NCBI RefSeq assembly: GCF_900116135.1
Contig: NZ_FOZX01000005.1
Coordinates: 1-64,000, forward strand
DNA: 64,000 bases
DNA from: Saccharopolyspora flava
GTDB lineage: Bacteria; Actinomycetota; Actinomycetes; Mycobacteriales; Pseudonocardiaceae
Reading direction: 5' to 3'
Of this stretch, positions 23,426-31,907 are shown one piece after another (the first letter of the stretch is position 1; every line of letters begins with the position of its first letter). The translations under genes and the position numbers were made by a program. The notes beneath the pieces were generated by a model. That model had not been told where the DNA came from and did not search any database. It saw nothing but the letters and a program-made list of their open reading frames with translations.

Positions 23426-24871
23426 CTAACCTAACTCGCCGAGGAAGATCGGGTTGGTCAAGGCGACCGCGGTGTCGCCGCGCCGCACCTCCACCCGCGC
23501 CCAGCGGGTGTAGCGGCGGTAGGTGGTCCAGCTCGTCGAGCCGGTCGCGCTGTGCTCCAGCCCGAGCTGGTCGAGGACGCGGACCTCGGTGCCCGGGACA
23601 CCGGACACCGACACCTCGAAGGTCACCGGGGTACCGGTGTCGACGGGCAGCGTCTCGCCGATCCCGGCGCTGCGGCCGCCCGCGGTGGCGGTGAACTCCA
23701 GCTGCACCGAGGCGGATTCGGCCAGCCACGAGCGGCCCGTGCGCAACCCCGCGAGCAGGTCCTCGCGCCGCAGGGAGTCGGCGAGCACGACGGTGTGCGG
23801 GCTGCCGACGGCGTCGGTGGGGTTGTGCGCGTCGGAGTTGCCGATCAGCGGGATCCAGTGGCCGGTGCGCAGCAGCCCGTCCCACTGGTGCAGCGCGGCC
23901 TCCTCCTCGGCGGTCCAATCCTTGTTCCAGACCTCGATGAGGTCGGCCAGCGCGTAGTCGAACTCGTAGGTGCAGCCGAAGCAGTTGGCGAACGGGTGGG
24001 CGGCCACCACCAGCCCGCCCGCGTCGTGGACCTGGTCGACGAAGCGCCGGAACCCGCGCGGATCCGTCGAGCGGTATCGCCAGTCGATCCACTCGCCGGG
24101 CGGCAGCCCGATCGCCGGCCAGTGCCCGGAGCGGGTGGTGACCTCCTCGCCGTTGAGGATCAGCAGGTCGTCGGTGGCGTGCTCGCCCCACTGCCACGAC
24201 GCCGACGGCGTGTTGTGCTCGGTGGAGGTGATGAAGTCCAGCCCGGCCGCGCGGGCGGCCTCGACGAGCTCGGCCGGGGTGCGGCGGCCGTCGGAGTGCA
24301 CCGTGTGCAGGTGGTTGTCGCCGCGGTACCAGGCGCGGCCCCGGTCGCGGGCGGGCGCGGTCTCCGGCGCCGGGTTCGGCTTCGCGGGCGCGCCGGGCTC
24401 GCCGAAGCGCAGCGTCACCTCGACCCGGTACCGCATGCCCTGCGGGGCCACCGTGTAGGGACCGAGCACGACGTGCCAGGTCCCCGGCTCGATCGGTCCC
24501 GGCAGGTAGCCGGGTGTCGCGGCCGAGGCGCTGAGCGTGAAGCGGTCGCGGAAACCGCCGGACCAGCCGCGAAACCCCCGGGCGTCGCCCAGCTCGTGCC
24601 CGTGCGGGCCGAAGACGCCGATGTCGCAGGCGTTCCCGCGGGCTCCGTCCGGGACCTCCGGTTCGTCGTAGGAGTAGACGACCTCCAGCTCCGCGACGCC
24701 CTCGGGCACCTCGACCGGGAGATAGAACCAGTCCTCGACGCCCGGCGGCAACGTCCCGGTCGCCGTGCTGGTCCGCTCACCCCCGGCCTGGGCGGAGAAC
24801 GCCACTCCCGGAAGCAGGTTCACCGCCGCGACCGCTCCCGACGCCGCCAGGAAACCCCGTCTGCTCACCAC
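23426..24871 (-). CDS. Tat-exported PHP-domain (CehA/McbA-like) hydrolase
   Basis: A 481-residue secreted protein. It opens with a twin-arginine signal (SRRGFLAASGAVAAVNLL), followed by a beta-sandwich region (residues about 45-180) and a PHP-type metal hydrolase domain: DNHLHTVHSDGRRTP (HxH), TSTEHNTP, GEEVTTRSGHW, VAAHPFANC and LIGNSDAHNP, the usual PHP metal ligands. Relatives include CehA carbaryl hydrolase and predicted extracellular phosphoesterases; I cannot name the substrate. The GTG at 24871 sits 7 bases after a GGAGG RBS and just before the twin-Arg signal, which fixes the start. A C-terminal beta-rich domain ends the protein. Confidence 0.84.
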   Translation of the reverse strand: MVSRRGFLAASGAVAAVNLLPGVAFSAQAGGERTSTATGTLPPGVEDWFYLPVEVPEGVAELEVVYSYDEPEVPDGARGNACDIGVFGPHGHELGDARGFRGWSGGFRDRFTLSASAATPGYLPGPIEPGTWHVVLGPYTVAPQGMRYRVEVTLRFGEPGAPAKPNPAPETAPARDRGRAWYRGDNHLHTVHSDGRRTPAELVEAARAAGLDFITSTEHNTPSASWQWGEHATDDLLILNGEEVTTRSGHWPAIGLPPGEWIDWRYRSTDPRGFRRFVDQVHDAGGLVVAAHPFANCFGCTYEFDYALADLIEVWNKDWTAEEEAALHQWDGLLRTGHWIPLIGNSDAHNPTDAVGSPHTVVLADSLRREDLLAGLRTGRSWLAESASVQLEFTATAGGRSAGIGETLPVDTGTPVTFEVSVSGVPGTEVRVLDQLGLEHSATGSTSWTTYRRYTRWARVEVRRGDTAVALTNPIFLGELG

Positions 24872-24951
24872 GTCACGACCTCCTCGCTCTCGCCGAATCC
24901 AGCCAGGCCCGCGTGGCCGGGGTGTGAACGCTGCTCGTCGGCAGCGGGAAA

Positions 24952-25545
24952 TCACGGCGTCGGGCGGTCCTTCGGCTTGGCGCGGAGGTGGGCTCGTTCG
25001 CCCTGCTTGCCGAACAGGCTCAGGAACTCCACGGTCTGGTCGTCGGCCGGGCCGAACCAGTGCGGGACGCGGGTGTCGAACTCGGCGGCCTCGCCGGGGG
25101 AGAGCACCAGGTCGTGCTCGCCGAGGACCATCCGCAACCGTCCGTTGAGGACGTAGAGCCACTCGTACCCCTCGTGGGACTGCGGATCGGGCTCGCCGCG
25201 CCGGGCCGAGGGCGGGATGATCAGCTTGTAGGCCTGGATGCCGCCCGCGCGGCGGGTCAGCGGCAGCATCGTCATGCCGCCGCGCGAGACCGGCCGCAGG
25301 TGCACGCGGGGATCGCCGGTCGGCGGGGCGTCGACGAGCTCGTCGAGCGTGACGCCGTGCGCCTTGGCCAGCGGCAGCAGCAGTTCCAGGGTGGGTTTGC
25401 GGGAACCGGACTCCAGTCTCGACAGCGTGCTCACCGAGATGCCGGTGGTCTCCGACAGCTCGGACAGCGTCGTCTCGCGCTGCTTGCGCAGCGCCCGCAA
25501 CCGCGGTCCGACGGCTTCCAGCGCGTTCCCGAATTCACCGTCCAC
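24952..25545 (-). CDS. XRE-cupin transcriptional regulator
   Basis: A 197-residue regulator with an N-terminal XRE helix-turn-helix (residues 12-62: RLRALRKQRETTLSELSETTGISVSTLSRLESG) and a C-terminal cupin (HEGYEWLYVLNGRLRMVLGEHDLVLSPGEAAEF...HWF). Such two-domain proteins regulate small-molecule stress or catabolic genes and often themselves. The GTG start (VDGEFGNAL) is chosen because nothing upstream has similarity. It lacks an RBS, so a leaderless transcript is plausible. Two direct repeats lie just upstream and may be its own operators. Confidence 0.86.
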   Translation of the reverse strand: MDGEFGNALEAVGPRLRALRKQRETTLSELSETTGISVSTLSRLESGSRKPTLELLLPLAKAHGVTLDELVDAPPTGDPRVHLRPVSRGGMTMLPLTRRAGGIQAYKLIIPPSARRGEPDPQSHEGYEWLYVLNGRLRMVLGEHDLVLSPGEAAEFDTRVPHWFGPADDQTVEFLSLFGKQGERAHLRAKPKDRPTP

Positions 25546-25552
25546 CCAACCA

Positions 25553-25582
25553 GATTGCCACTGCGGCAAGAGCGATTGCCAC
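25553..25582 (-). promoter_or_regulatory. Direct repeats upstream of XRE-cupin gene
   Basis: GATTGCCAC occurs at 25553-25561 and again at 25574-25582, exactly 21 bp apart (two helical turns), with a related inverted GGCAA between them. The repeats lie just ahead of the regulator start codon, fitting autoregulation by the XRE protein. Confidence 0.5.
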
Positions 25583-25607
25583 CGTTCTCACCCGGCGGCA
25601 GCAGCGA

Positions 25608-26015
25608 TCAACCCTGGTTGCGGTAGATCTCGTCGTAGCGGGAGGCCCGGGCCGCACGGGCCTCGGCGTGCGCGGCCTCGCGGGTGGCCCGGCCGGTGCC
25701 GATCGGGTAGCCGTGCTTGTGCAGCCGGTACTCGCAGGTGTGCTCCATGTACGACAGCGAGTACCACAGCGCCAGGATCACGCCGCCGAGCACGGCCATC
25801 GCGCGGATCCACAGCGGCCCCGGCAGCAGCAGGAACAGCAGGCCGGGGGAGATCTGGACCAGGCTGCGCGCGGTGTGCCGCAGCACCCAGGTGCGGCAGG
25901 TGACGTCGTGCAGCACCCACTCGCGGTACCGCGAGGGCAGGCGGCCTCCGAAGGCGTACCAGATCCACCGCAGCGGGTCCGGTCGTGTCGGGCGGGAGTC
26001 AGGCTGTCGGCTCAC
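25608..26015 (-). CDS. DUF5313-family membrane protein
   Basis: A 135-residue actinobacterial protein of the DUF5313 type. It begins PDPLRWIWYAFGGRLPSRYREWVLHD, has two hydrophobic helices near residues 55-90 (SPGLLFLLLPGPLWIRAMAVLGGVILALWYS) and a basic tail RATREAAHAEARAARASRYDEIYRN. Function unknown; the segment pattern suggests an inner-membrane protein. Start is a GTG; there is no clear RBS, and the transcript may be leaderless. It is divergent from the MarR-like gene, sharing dyads between them. Confidence 0.8.
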   Translation of the reverse strand: MSRQPDSRPTRPDPLRWIWYAFGGRLPSRYREWVLHDVTCRTWVLRHTARSLVQISPGLLFLLLPGPLWIRAMAVLGGVILALWYSLSYMEHTCEYRLHKHGYPIGTGRATREAAHAEARAARASRYDEIYRNQG

Positions 26016-26025
26016 ACACCAATAC

Positions 26026-26044
26026 TTAGCACACTAACTGTTAG
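26026..26044. promoter_or_regulatory. Overlapping dyads in MarR/DUF5313 divergent promoter
   Basis: Two palindromes lie side by side: TTAGCACACTAA (26026-26037; arms TTAG/CTAA) and CTAACTGTTAG (26034-26044). They are likely binding sites for the adjacent MarR-family repressor, allowing autoregulation and control of the divergent gene. Confidence 0.6.
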
Positions 26045-26074
26045 CGCGTCCCGAAGTGTGGGTAAGCTGACCGC

Positions 26075-26551
26075 GTGCAGACTCCCGACCTGGGCGAGGA
26101 CCCGCTCGCCCTCGACCGCCAGGTGTGCTTCGCGCTGTCGGTCGCCTCCCGCAACGTCATCTCGCTCTACCGGCCGCTGCTCGCGCCGATGAACCTCACG
26201 CACCCGCAGTACCTGGTGATGCTGGCGCTGTGGGAGCGCTCCCCGCGCTCGGTCACCGACCTCTGCGCGGCGCTGCACGCCGACGCCGCCACCCTGTCGC
26301 CGCTGCTCAAGCGGCTGGAAGCGGTCGGCTACGTGGTGCGGACCCGCAGCCGCAGCGACGAGCGCAGGCTGGAGGTCGCGCTCACCGACGAGGGCGCTCG
26401 GCTGCGCGCGGAGGCGGAGAAGATCCCGTACCGGATCGTCGAGACGCTGGGCGTGGAGCTCTCCGCGCTGGAGGAGCTGCACGGCTTGCTGTCGACGATC
26501 ATCGCCGCCAGCCGCCGCGCCCTGGACGCCCGCAACGGCGGTCAGGCGTAG
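26075..26551 (+). CDS. MarR-family regulator, OhrR-like
   Basis: A 158-residue MarR/OhrR-type repressor. The N-terminus has LDRQVCFALSVASRN, carrying the cysteine used by OhrR to sense organic peroxides, followed by the winged helix (TDLCAALHADAATLSPLLKRLEAVGYVVRTRSRSDERRLEVALTDEG). It is divergent from the DUF5313 gene across TTAG/CTAA dyads. No ohr gene is adjacent, so the target is unknown. The GTG start lacks an obvious RBS. The 3' end overlaps the convergent enoyl-CoA hydratase gene by 10 bp. Confidence 0.87.
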   Translation: MQTPDLGEDPLALDRQVCFALSVASRNVISLYRPLLAPMNLTHPQYLVMLALWERSPRSVTDLCAALHADAATLSPLLKRLEAVGYVVRTRSRSDERRLEVALTDEGARLRAEAEKIPYRIVETLGVELSALEELHGLLSTIIAASRRALDARNGGQA

Positions 26552-27297
26552 GGGAACACCGCGGGCCTGCGCTCCAGGAACGCCGTGACGCCCTCGGCGG
26601 TCTCGCCGGTCTCGGTGGCCACGTCCTGCCAGTGCGCGGCCCGCTCGGTCAGCGACTCACCACGGGCCGCGAGGTCGACCAGCTGCTTGGCCGCGCGCAC
26701 GCTCAGCTGCGACCGGCCCGCGATCGTCGCCGCCAGCTCGGCGACCCGCGCGGCCGGATCGGCCACCACCTCGTCGACCAGCCGCATCCCCAGCGCGCGC
26801 CCGGAGTCGAAGAAGTCCGCCGAGAACAGCAGCAGCTTGGCCGCCGCCGGTCCGACCAGCTCGGTCAGCCGCTCGATGCTCGACGACGGGTAGACCACGC
26901 CGAGCTTGGCCGGAGTGATGCCGAAGACCGCCGGTTCGGCGGCGATCCGCAGGTCGCAGGCCGCCGCCAGCTGGCATCCGCCGCCGATGCACAGGCCGTT
27001 GATCAGCGCGATCGTCGGCAGCGGGCAGTCCAGCAGGGCGCGCTCGGCGGGTTCGGTCGCGCTGCCCTCCGGGCCTTCGATCTCGTGCAGCTCGGAGATG
27101 TCGGCCCCGGCGCAGAAGGCGTCCCCGGTGCCGGTGAGCACCACGACGCGCACCGCCGGGTCGGCGGTGATCTCGGCGAGCAGCTCCGGCAGCGTGCGCC
27201 ACATCGCCGCGTTCATCGCGTTGCGCTTGCCCGGGTTGTCGATCGTGATCCGCGCCACGTTCTGATCGACTTCCAGCCCCAGCCGGCCCTCGCCCAT
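26542..27297 (-). CDS. Enoyl-CoA hydratase/isomerase family protein
   Basis: A 251-residue crotonase-family protein. The oxyanion-hole motifs are GDAFCAGADISEL (residues 61-73) and INGLCIGGGCQLAAACDLRIA; a family acid is placed near YPSSSIERLTELVG, where the usual catalytic Glu equivalents are Ser/Glu-rich but not certain. It probably hydrates or isomerises an acyl-CoA in beta-oxidation or degradation. The ATG giving MGEGRLGLEV sits after GGCGGC; no strong RBS. It overlaps the MarR gene end by 10 bp, an unusual convergent arrangement. Confidence 0.86.
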   Translation of the reverse strand: MGEGRLGLEVDQNVARITIDNPGKRNAMNAAMWRTLPELLAEITADPAVRVVVLTGTGDAFCAGADISELHEIEGPEGSATEPAERALLDCPLPTIALINGLCIGGGCQLAAACDLRIAAEPAVFGITPAKLGVVYPSSSIERLTELVGPAAAKLLLFSADFFDSGRALGMRLVDEVVADPAARVAELAATIAGRSQLSVRAAKQLVDLAARGESLTERAAHWQDVATETGETAEGVTAFLERRPAVFPYA

Positions 27298-27500
27298 GCC
27301 GCCTCCACGCCCCGTCGCACCTGCTGCCCGGCGGATCGTAACCGCAGATCGGGGGTGGTGACTCGCAGTGGTGGCCGGGCTAACGATCACCACCGCCCTC
27401 ACCTGATCGTGATTCAGGTCTAGCCTTGCCCGGTCGTGCGAGAAACGCGAACACCCTTGAGGATTTTCAGAGGTGTTCATGCGGAAGGGTGGCAACCAGG

Positions 27501-27701
27501 ATGGACGAGGAGACCCGCAGCCGGCTGGCGGAGATCCGCTCGCTGGCGGAGGAGCTGTACCCGGAGACGATCGAAGCCGAGATCGGCCGCGCCCGGGTGG
27601 AGGCCTACCAGGCGGGGATCAGGTTCGCCGCGGACTTCATCGAGCACGGCCCCAAGGAGCGCAGCAAGCCCAACACGGACATCCCGATGCCGCGGCGGTG
27701 A
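27501..27701 (+). CDS. Small helical protein of unknown function
   Basis: A 66-residue protein: MDEETRSRLAEIRSLAEELY, then EAEIGRARVEAYQAGIRFAADFIEHG, and a basic, proline-rich tail ending PMPRR. It is strongly helical and acidic, without Cys or membrane segments. The RBS region AAGGGTGGCAACCAGG precedes the ATG. I do not recognise a family. Confidence 0.6.
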   Translation: MDEETRSRLAEIRSLAEELYPETIEAEIGRARVEAYQAGIRFAADFIEHGPKERSKPNTDIPMPRR

Positions 27702-27809
27702 CGGGTGGGTGCGGCCTTCTTCGCTCTTGCTGGACACCGTTGGTGGCCCTCTCGTGACCGGAGGTAGAGTGCTCGCGCTGCGGTGCGGGGTGAAGGCGGG
27801 GTGCGGCAG

Positions 27810-28217
27810 ATGGTCACCGGCAAGGTCATCAGGTTCGACGAGGTGCGCGGCTACGGTTTCGTGGCGCCCGACGTCGGTGGCGAGGACGTGTTCATCCACG
27901 TCAACGATCTGACCTTCGACAAGCACCTGGTCGTGCCCGGGGTGGTCGTCGAGTTCGACCTGGAGGACAGCGACCGCGGCCCGAAGGCCTCGAACGTGAG
28001 CATCGTGCGGGAAGCGCCGGCCGCTCCCGTCGAACGCGGGGAGAACGAGCCGCCGCCGGGCGAGGAGCTCTTCGACGTGCTCTCGCCCAAGGAGTTCCAC
28101 GAGACGATCACCGAGGCGCTGCTGACCTCCGCGCCGACGATGACCGCCGAGCAGATCCTGCAGGTCCGGCAGAAGCTCACCCAGATCGCCGTCCGGCACG
28201 GCTGGGTCGACGCGTAG
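27810..28217 (+). CDS. Cold-shock-domain protein with helical extension
   Basis: A 135-residue protein. Residues 1-68 are a cold-shock OB fold with RNP1-like YGFVAP and RNP2-like DVFIHV; the C-terminal 65 residues (GEELFDVLSPKEFHETITEAL...TAEQILQVRQKLTQIAVRHGWV) are a helical extension absent from CspA. The domain binds single-stranded nucleic acid. The ATG is preferred over an earlier in-frame GTG at 27801 because its spacing from GGCGGGG is better, though either may be used. Confidence 0.85.
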   Translation: MVTGKVIRFDEVRGYGFVAPDVGGEDVFIHVNDLTFDKHLVVPGVVVEFDLEDSDRGPKASNVSIVREAPAAPVERGENEPPPGEELFDVLSPKEFHETITEALLTSAPTMTAEQILQVRQKLTQIAVRHGWVDA

Positions 28218-28238
28218 GACCCCTCCGCGACCGTCGGC

Positions 28239-29801
28239 TCACACCGGCGGGAGCGTCTGGCGCTGGTCGAGCAGTTCCGCGAAGGGATCGCCGCGCTCGG
28301 CGACCCGGTCGCCGACGGTGCGCAGCGTCCAGCGGTCCGGCGTCAGGTCCGGGTCGTCGAGCTCGTCCCACTCCAGCGGGACCGACACCGGCGCGCCCGG
28401 CCGCGGGCGGGCGCTGTAGGGCGCGACGAGAGTCTTGCTCAGGACGTTCTGGGTGTAGTCCAGCCGCGCCAGGCCGCGCCGCTCTGACCTGCTCCACGCC
28501 CAGCTGACCAGCTCCGGCACGGTGTTGCCGACGGCCCGCGACACCTTCTCCACCCACTCGCGGGTCTCGGCGTAGCTGTAGCGCGGTGCGATCGGCACCC
28601 AGATCTGGATCCCGCGCTGCCCGGTCACCTTCGGCTTGCCCAGCACTCCCAGGTGCTCCATCGCCGCGCGGTGCAGCCGCGCCAGCGTCAGCACGTCGTC
28701 GAAGCTCGTGCGCTCGCCGGGGTCGATGTCGAACAGCGCCCAGCTGGGGTGCTCCACGTCGTCGATCGGCGAGGTCCACGGGTGCAGCTCCAGCGCCGCG
28801 TAGTTGGCCAGCCAGGCCAGCGCGGCCGGGCTGTCCGGCACGATGTAGCGCTGCACGTCGTCGGCGTCGGCGCCCGGGTAGGTCCAGGTCCGCAGCCAGT
28901 CCGGCGCGTGGGAGGGCGCCTTTTTGTGCCAGAAGCCCGGTGCGTCCACGCCGCGCGGGAAGCGGTGGCTGTTGAGCGCCCGGTCGGCCAGGTACGGCAG
29001 CATCACCGGCGCGATCCGCGCGTGGTAGCCGATCAGCTCGCGCTTGGTGATCGGGTCCTCGCCGTCGCGGCCGGGGAACAGCACCTTGTCGAGGTTGGTC
29101 AGCTTGATCCGCTCGCCCTGCAACGTCCAGGTCCCCTTCTGACCCAGGGCCGCCAGCTCCGCGAGCTCGTCGTCGGTCGGTGGCCGCCAGGACGGGCGGA
29201 GCCGGATCTCGGCGCGGTCGGCGGGCAGGTCGCCGCGCCACATCGCCTCTGGCGCGGCCGCGACCTGCTCGTTGGTGCGGCCGCTCTTCACCGAGACCGG
29301 GTGGTGCTCGGGATCCCAGTCGTCCACGGCGTGCTCGTCGCGCTTGTGCAGCAGCAGCCACTGCGTCTCGCCGCGCCGCACCAGCACGAAGTGCCCGCGC
29401 AGCTTCTCGCCGTGCAGCTCGAAGTGCAGCGTGCCCGCCTCCAGCGCGGCGGCCGGGTCGTCCTCGCCGGGGGTCCAGGTGCCGCGATCCCACACGATCA
29501 CGTCGCCGCCGCCGTACTCACCGGCCGGGATGGTGCCCTCGAAATCGGCGTACTCCAGCGGGTGGTCCTCCACCCGCACGGCGATCCGCCGCACCGCCGG
29601 GTCCAGCGTCGGGCCCTTGGGCACCGCCCAGCTCAGCAGCGCGCCGTCGTGCTCCAGGCGCAGGTCGTAGTGCCTGCGGCGGGCGCGGTGGCGCTGCACG
29701 ACGAACCGGTCGCCGGTGCCGGAGGTCTCGCCGCCGCGCGGTTCGGCGGTGCGCGCGAAGTCGCGCCTGCGCCGGTAGGTCGTCAACCGACCCTCGTCCA
29801 T
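28239..29801 (-). CDS. ligD: LigD-type 3'-phosphoesterase plus polymerase, no ligase domain
   Basis: A 520-residue protein of bacterial non-homologous end joining. Residues 20-160 are the LigD 3'-phosphoesterase (FVVQRHRARRRHYDLRLEHDG with its His/Asp metal ligands, then TIPAGEYGGGDV); residues about 230-500 are the LigD polymerase/primase domain (LTNLDKVLFPG...LNSHRFPRGV...ELHPWTSPIDD...ALFDIDPGE with the DxD catalytic acids...LVAPYSARPRPGAPVSVPLEWDEL). The ATP ligase domain is absent, and the order is PE then Pol, unlike the Pol-PE-Lig order of mycobacterial LigD. No ku gene is within view. It would trim and fill broken ends with a separate ligase. Confidence 0.9.
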   Translation of the reverse strand: MDEGRLTTYRRRRDFARTAEPRGGETSGTGDRFVVQRHRARRRHYDLRLEHDGALLSWAVPKGPTLDPAVRRIAVRVEDHPLEYADFEGTIPAGEYGGGDVIVWDRGTWTPGEDDPAAALEAGTLHFELHGEKLRGHFVLVRRGETQWLLLHKRDEHAVDDWDPEHHPVSVKSGRTNEQVAAAPEAMWRGDLPADRAEIRLRPSWRPPTDDELAELAALGQKGTWTLQGERIKLTNLDKVLFPGRDGEDPITKRELIGYHARIAPVMLPYLADRALNSHRFPRGVDAPGFWHKKAPSHAPDWLRTWTYPGADADDVQRYIVPDSPAALAWLANYAALELHPWTSPIDDVEHPSWALFDIDPGERTSFDDVLTLARLHRAAMEHLGVLGKPKVTGQRGIQIWVPIAPRYSYAETREWVEKVSRAVGNTVPELVSWAWSRSERRGLARLDYTQNVLSKTLVAPYSARPRPGAPVSVPLEWDELDDPDLTPDRWTLRTVGDRVAERGDPFAELLDQRQTLPPV

Positions 29802-29924
29802 CGGTTCAGCGTGCCACGTCCGCAGGCCGGTCACATCGTTGTGCTGAGCGGAACGCCCGAATCCGACTGATCATCGAGTCGTCGCAGTCGCCTAGAATTG
29901 GTTGAAAACGAAAGGAGTCGGAAC

Positions 29925-30446
29925 ATGCCGCAGCCGCAAGGAGCCGAGCTGGAGGCCGTCCGGGCTCGTCGCAACGAGCTCCGCGACCGCTACCTGAAGC
30001 CGAGCGCGCAGCGTCCGGCGCCGACCGTCGGGGGCTTTCACCACGTGGCGCTGATCTGCTCCGACGTCGAGGAGACCATCCGCTTCTACCAGGAGCTGCT
30101 GGGATTCCCGCTGGTCGAGCTGGTGGAGAACCGGGACTACGCCGGTTCCAGCCACTTCTTCTTCGACGTCGGCAACCGCAACCTGCTGGGGTTCTTCGAC
30201 TTCCCCGGCCACGACCACCCGCCGTTCGAGGAGACCATCGGGGCGGTGCAGCACATCGCCCTGGCCACCGACGCCGACAACTTCGCCGCCGCCCGCAAGC
30301 GGCTCGACGAGGCCGGGGTGGAGTACATCGGTCCCGACCGCGGGATCGACGACAGCCTCTACATCCGCGACCCCAACGGCATCGGCCTGGAGTTCTACCG
30401 GGAGGAGCTCGCCGTCTTCAACGGCACCCCGCTCCTGGAGGACTGA
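29925..30446 (+). CDS. Glyoxalase/VOC-family protein
   Basis: A 173-residue vicinal-oxygen-chelate protein. After a helical N-terminus it has GGFHHVALICSDVEETIRFYQELLGF (first metal His), FFFDVGNRNLLGFFDFPG (Glu-poor middle), GAVQHIALATD (second His) and SLYIRDPNGIGLEFY (Glu ligand), a single VOC pair of modules. This is typical of dioxygenase or isomerase members; the substrate is unknown. RBS AAAGGAG stands 7 bases before the ATG, and a TAGAAT box lies 29893-29898. A perfect hairpin follows the stop. Confidence 0.85.
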   Translation: MPQPQGAELEAVRARRNELRDRYLKPSAQRPAPTVGGFHHVALICSDVEETIRFYQELLGFPLVELVENRDYAGSSHFFFDVGNRNLLGFFDFPGHDHPPFEETIGAVQHIALATDADNFAAARKRLDEAGVEYIGPDRGIDDSLYIRDPNGIGLEFYREELAVFNGTPLLED

Positions 30447-30455
30447 CATCGCGCT

Positions 30456-30493
30456 GTTCGGGGCCCGGTCTCCGGTGAGACCGGGCCCCGAAC
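30456..30493 (+). terminator. Perfect terminator hairpin after glyoxalase gene
   Basis: A 17-bp perfect stem (GTTCGGGGCCCGGTCTC and complement) with a CGGT loop, ten bases after the stop. Confidence 0.9.
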
Positions 30494-30535
30494 GGCCGGG
30501 CGGGGTGGGTCCGGCGCGGCTCCTAGACTGCGGGG

Positions 30536-31288
30536 GTGGAGTTGTTGCGCGGGGCTTTGGGCGTGGGCGAGGACCAGGCGGTGGAGGTGGCGACCGCGCA
30601 CGCGATGCTGCGGCGGACCAGCGCCGGGGAGACCGGACCGGTGCTGCGGGTGTACCGGCCGGACGCGCCGGTGGTGGCCTTCGGCCGTCGCGACAGCCTG
30701 CTGCCCGGGTTCCCCGACGCCGTCGCCGCGGCCCGCGACGCCGGGTTCACCCCGGTGCTGCGCGCACCCGGCGGCCGGGCCGTCGCCTACACCGAGAACT
30801 CCCTGGTCGTCGACCACGTCGCGCCCGACCCGGGCCGCCTGGCGGGCCTGGAGGAGCGGTTCGTCGGCTACGCCGAGCTGTGGTCCGAGGTCCTGGCCGC
30901 GCACGGCGTGGCCGCGCAGGTCGGGGCCGTGCCGGGGGAGTACTGCCCGGGCGCGCACAGCGTCAACGCGCGCGGCCGCGTGAAGCTCGTCGGCACCGCT
31001 CAGCGGATGGTGCGCGGTGCGTGGCTGTTCAGCGCGGTGGCGATCCTCGACGACGCCGACGCGCTGCGCCCGCTGCTCGCCGAGATCTACCGGGCCCTGG
31101 ACCTGCCCTTCGACGACGACTCGGTCGGCTCGATCGCCGACGAGTCCCCGGGCACCTCCCTTGCCGGGTTCGAGGACTCCGTCGTGGCCGCCTACGACGC
31201 CCGCTTCGGCCTGACCCCGGCGGCGATGCCCGAGGAGTTGCTCACCCGCGCCAAGGCGCTGGCCGCCGACCACCGCGTCATCGCGTGA
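30536..31288 (+). CDS. Lipoate-protein ligase family protein
   Basis: A 250-residue LplA/BPL-fold protein. Family motifs are FGRRDSL near residue 45, the APGGRAVAYTENSLVVDH signature (residues 79-96, equivalent to the RRxxGGGxV[F]H loop), VKLVGTAQRMVRGAWLFS with the catalytic-type Lys, and AVAILDD. Such proteins attach octanoate or lipoate to E2 or GcvH proteins; short single-domain forms may act as octanoyl transferases. GTG start with G-rich leader. The 3' end overlaps the convergent anti-sigma gene by 11 bp. Confidence 0.83.
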   Translation: MELLRGALGVGEDQAVEVATAHAMLRRTSAGETGPVLRVYRPDAPVVAFGRRDSLLPGFPDAVAAARDAGFTPVLRAPGGRAVAYTENSLVVDHVAPDPGRLAGLEERFVGYAELWSEVLAAHGVAAQVGAVPGEYCPGAHSVNARGRVKLVGTAQRMVRGAWLFSAVAILDDADALRPLLAEIYRALDLPFDDDSVGSIADESPGTSLAGFEDSVVAAYDARFGLTPAAMPEELLTRAKALAADHRVIA

Positions 31289-31907
31289 CCGGCAGCGTCA
31301 GCAGCGCCGGGCCGTTGGGCGTGCGCAGCTCCAGCGAGCGGATCTCGCTGCGCCGCAGCGGCGTGGTCACCTTGAGCACCGCGTTGTTGTCGGGCATGGC
31401 GAACCACCGCGCCAGCACGTCGTCGGTGCCGTCGCGGCGCACCACCACCAGCACGTAGTCGCCGCCGCGCCCGCCGTCGTACTCGCAGTCCACGTCCACC
31501 CGGGTTCCCGAGGGCAGATCGCTGAGGTTGACGCTGGCGGCCACCGGGTAGCTGCCCAGCGCGGTCATCTCGGTGCCCGGGCCCGACTCGGTGAGCCCGG
31601 TCGAGAGCACCATCGCCGCGCAGGCCGCCACCGCCACCGCGCCCGCGGCGACCGCGCCGGCGGTCCGGCGCCGCCTGCCGCGACGCACCTCGTCGAGCAG
31701 CCCCGGCAGCCGGTCGGTCCCGTCGTCGACCTGCGCCGGATCGACCTGGCCGAGCAGCCCGGGCAGCTCGGCGAGCCGCCCGACGGCGGCGGTGCAGGCC
31801 TCGCAGCCCGCGAGGTGCCGCTCGAAGGCGGCGCGGTCCTCCGGCGACAGCGCGCCGAGCACGTAGGCGGCGTCGAAGTGGGCGAACGGATCGGCGCGGT
31901 CGGTCAT
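31278..31907 (-). CDS. Zinc-binding anti-sigma factor
   Basis: A 209-residue anti-sigma factor. The cytoplasmic N-terminus has the ZAS motif ERHLAGCEACTAAVGR (His-x3-Cys-x2-Cys), a single transmembrane helix lies near residues 80-102 (TAGAVAAGAVAVAACAAMVLSTGL), and the remainder is an extracytoplasmic anti-sigma-K-type beta domain. It overlaps the sigma factor stop by ATGA, and would hold that sigma factor inactive until a redox or envelope signal arrives. Start ATG; the RBS lies in the sigma coding end. Confidence 0.88.
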   Translation of the reverse strand: MTDRADPFAHFDAAYVLGALSPEDRAAFERHLAGCEACTAAVGRLAELPGLLGQVDPAQVDDGTDRLPGLLDEVRRGRRRRTAGAVAAGAVAVAACAAMVLSTGLTESGPGTEMTALGSYPVAASVNLSDLPSGTRVDVDCEYDGGRGGDYVLVVVRRDGTDDVLARWFAMPDNNAVLKVTTPLRRSEIRSLELRTPNGPALLTLPVTR

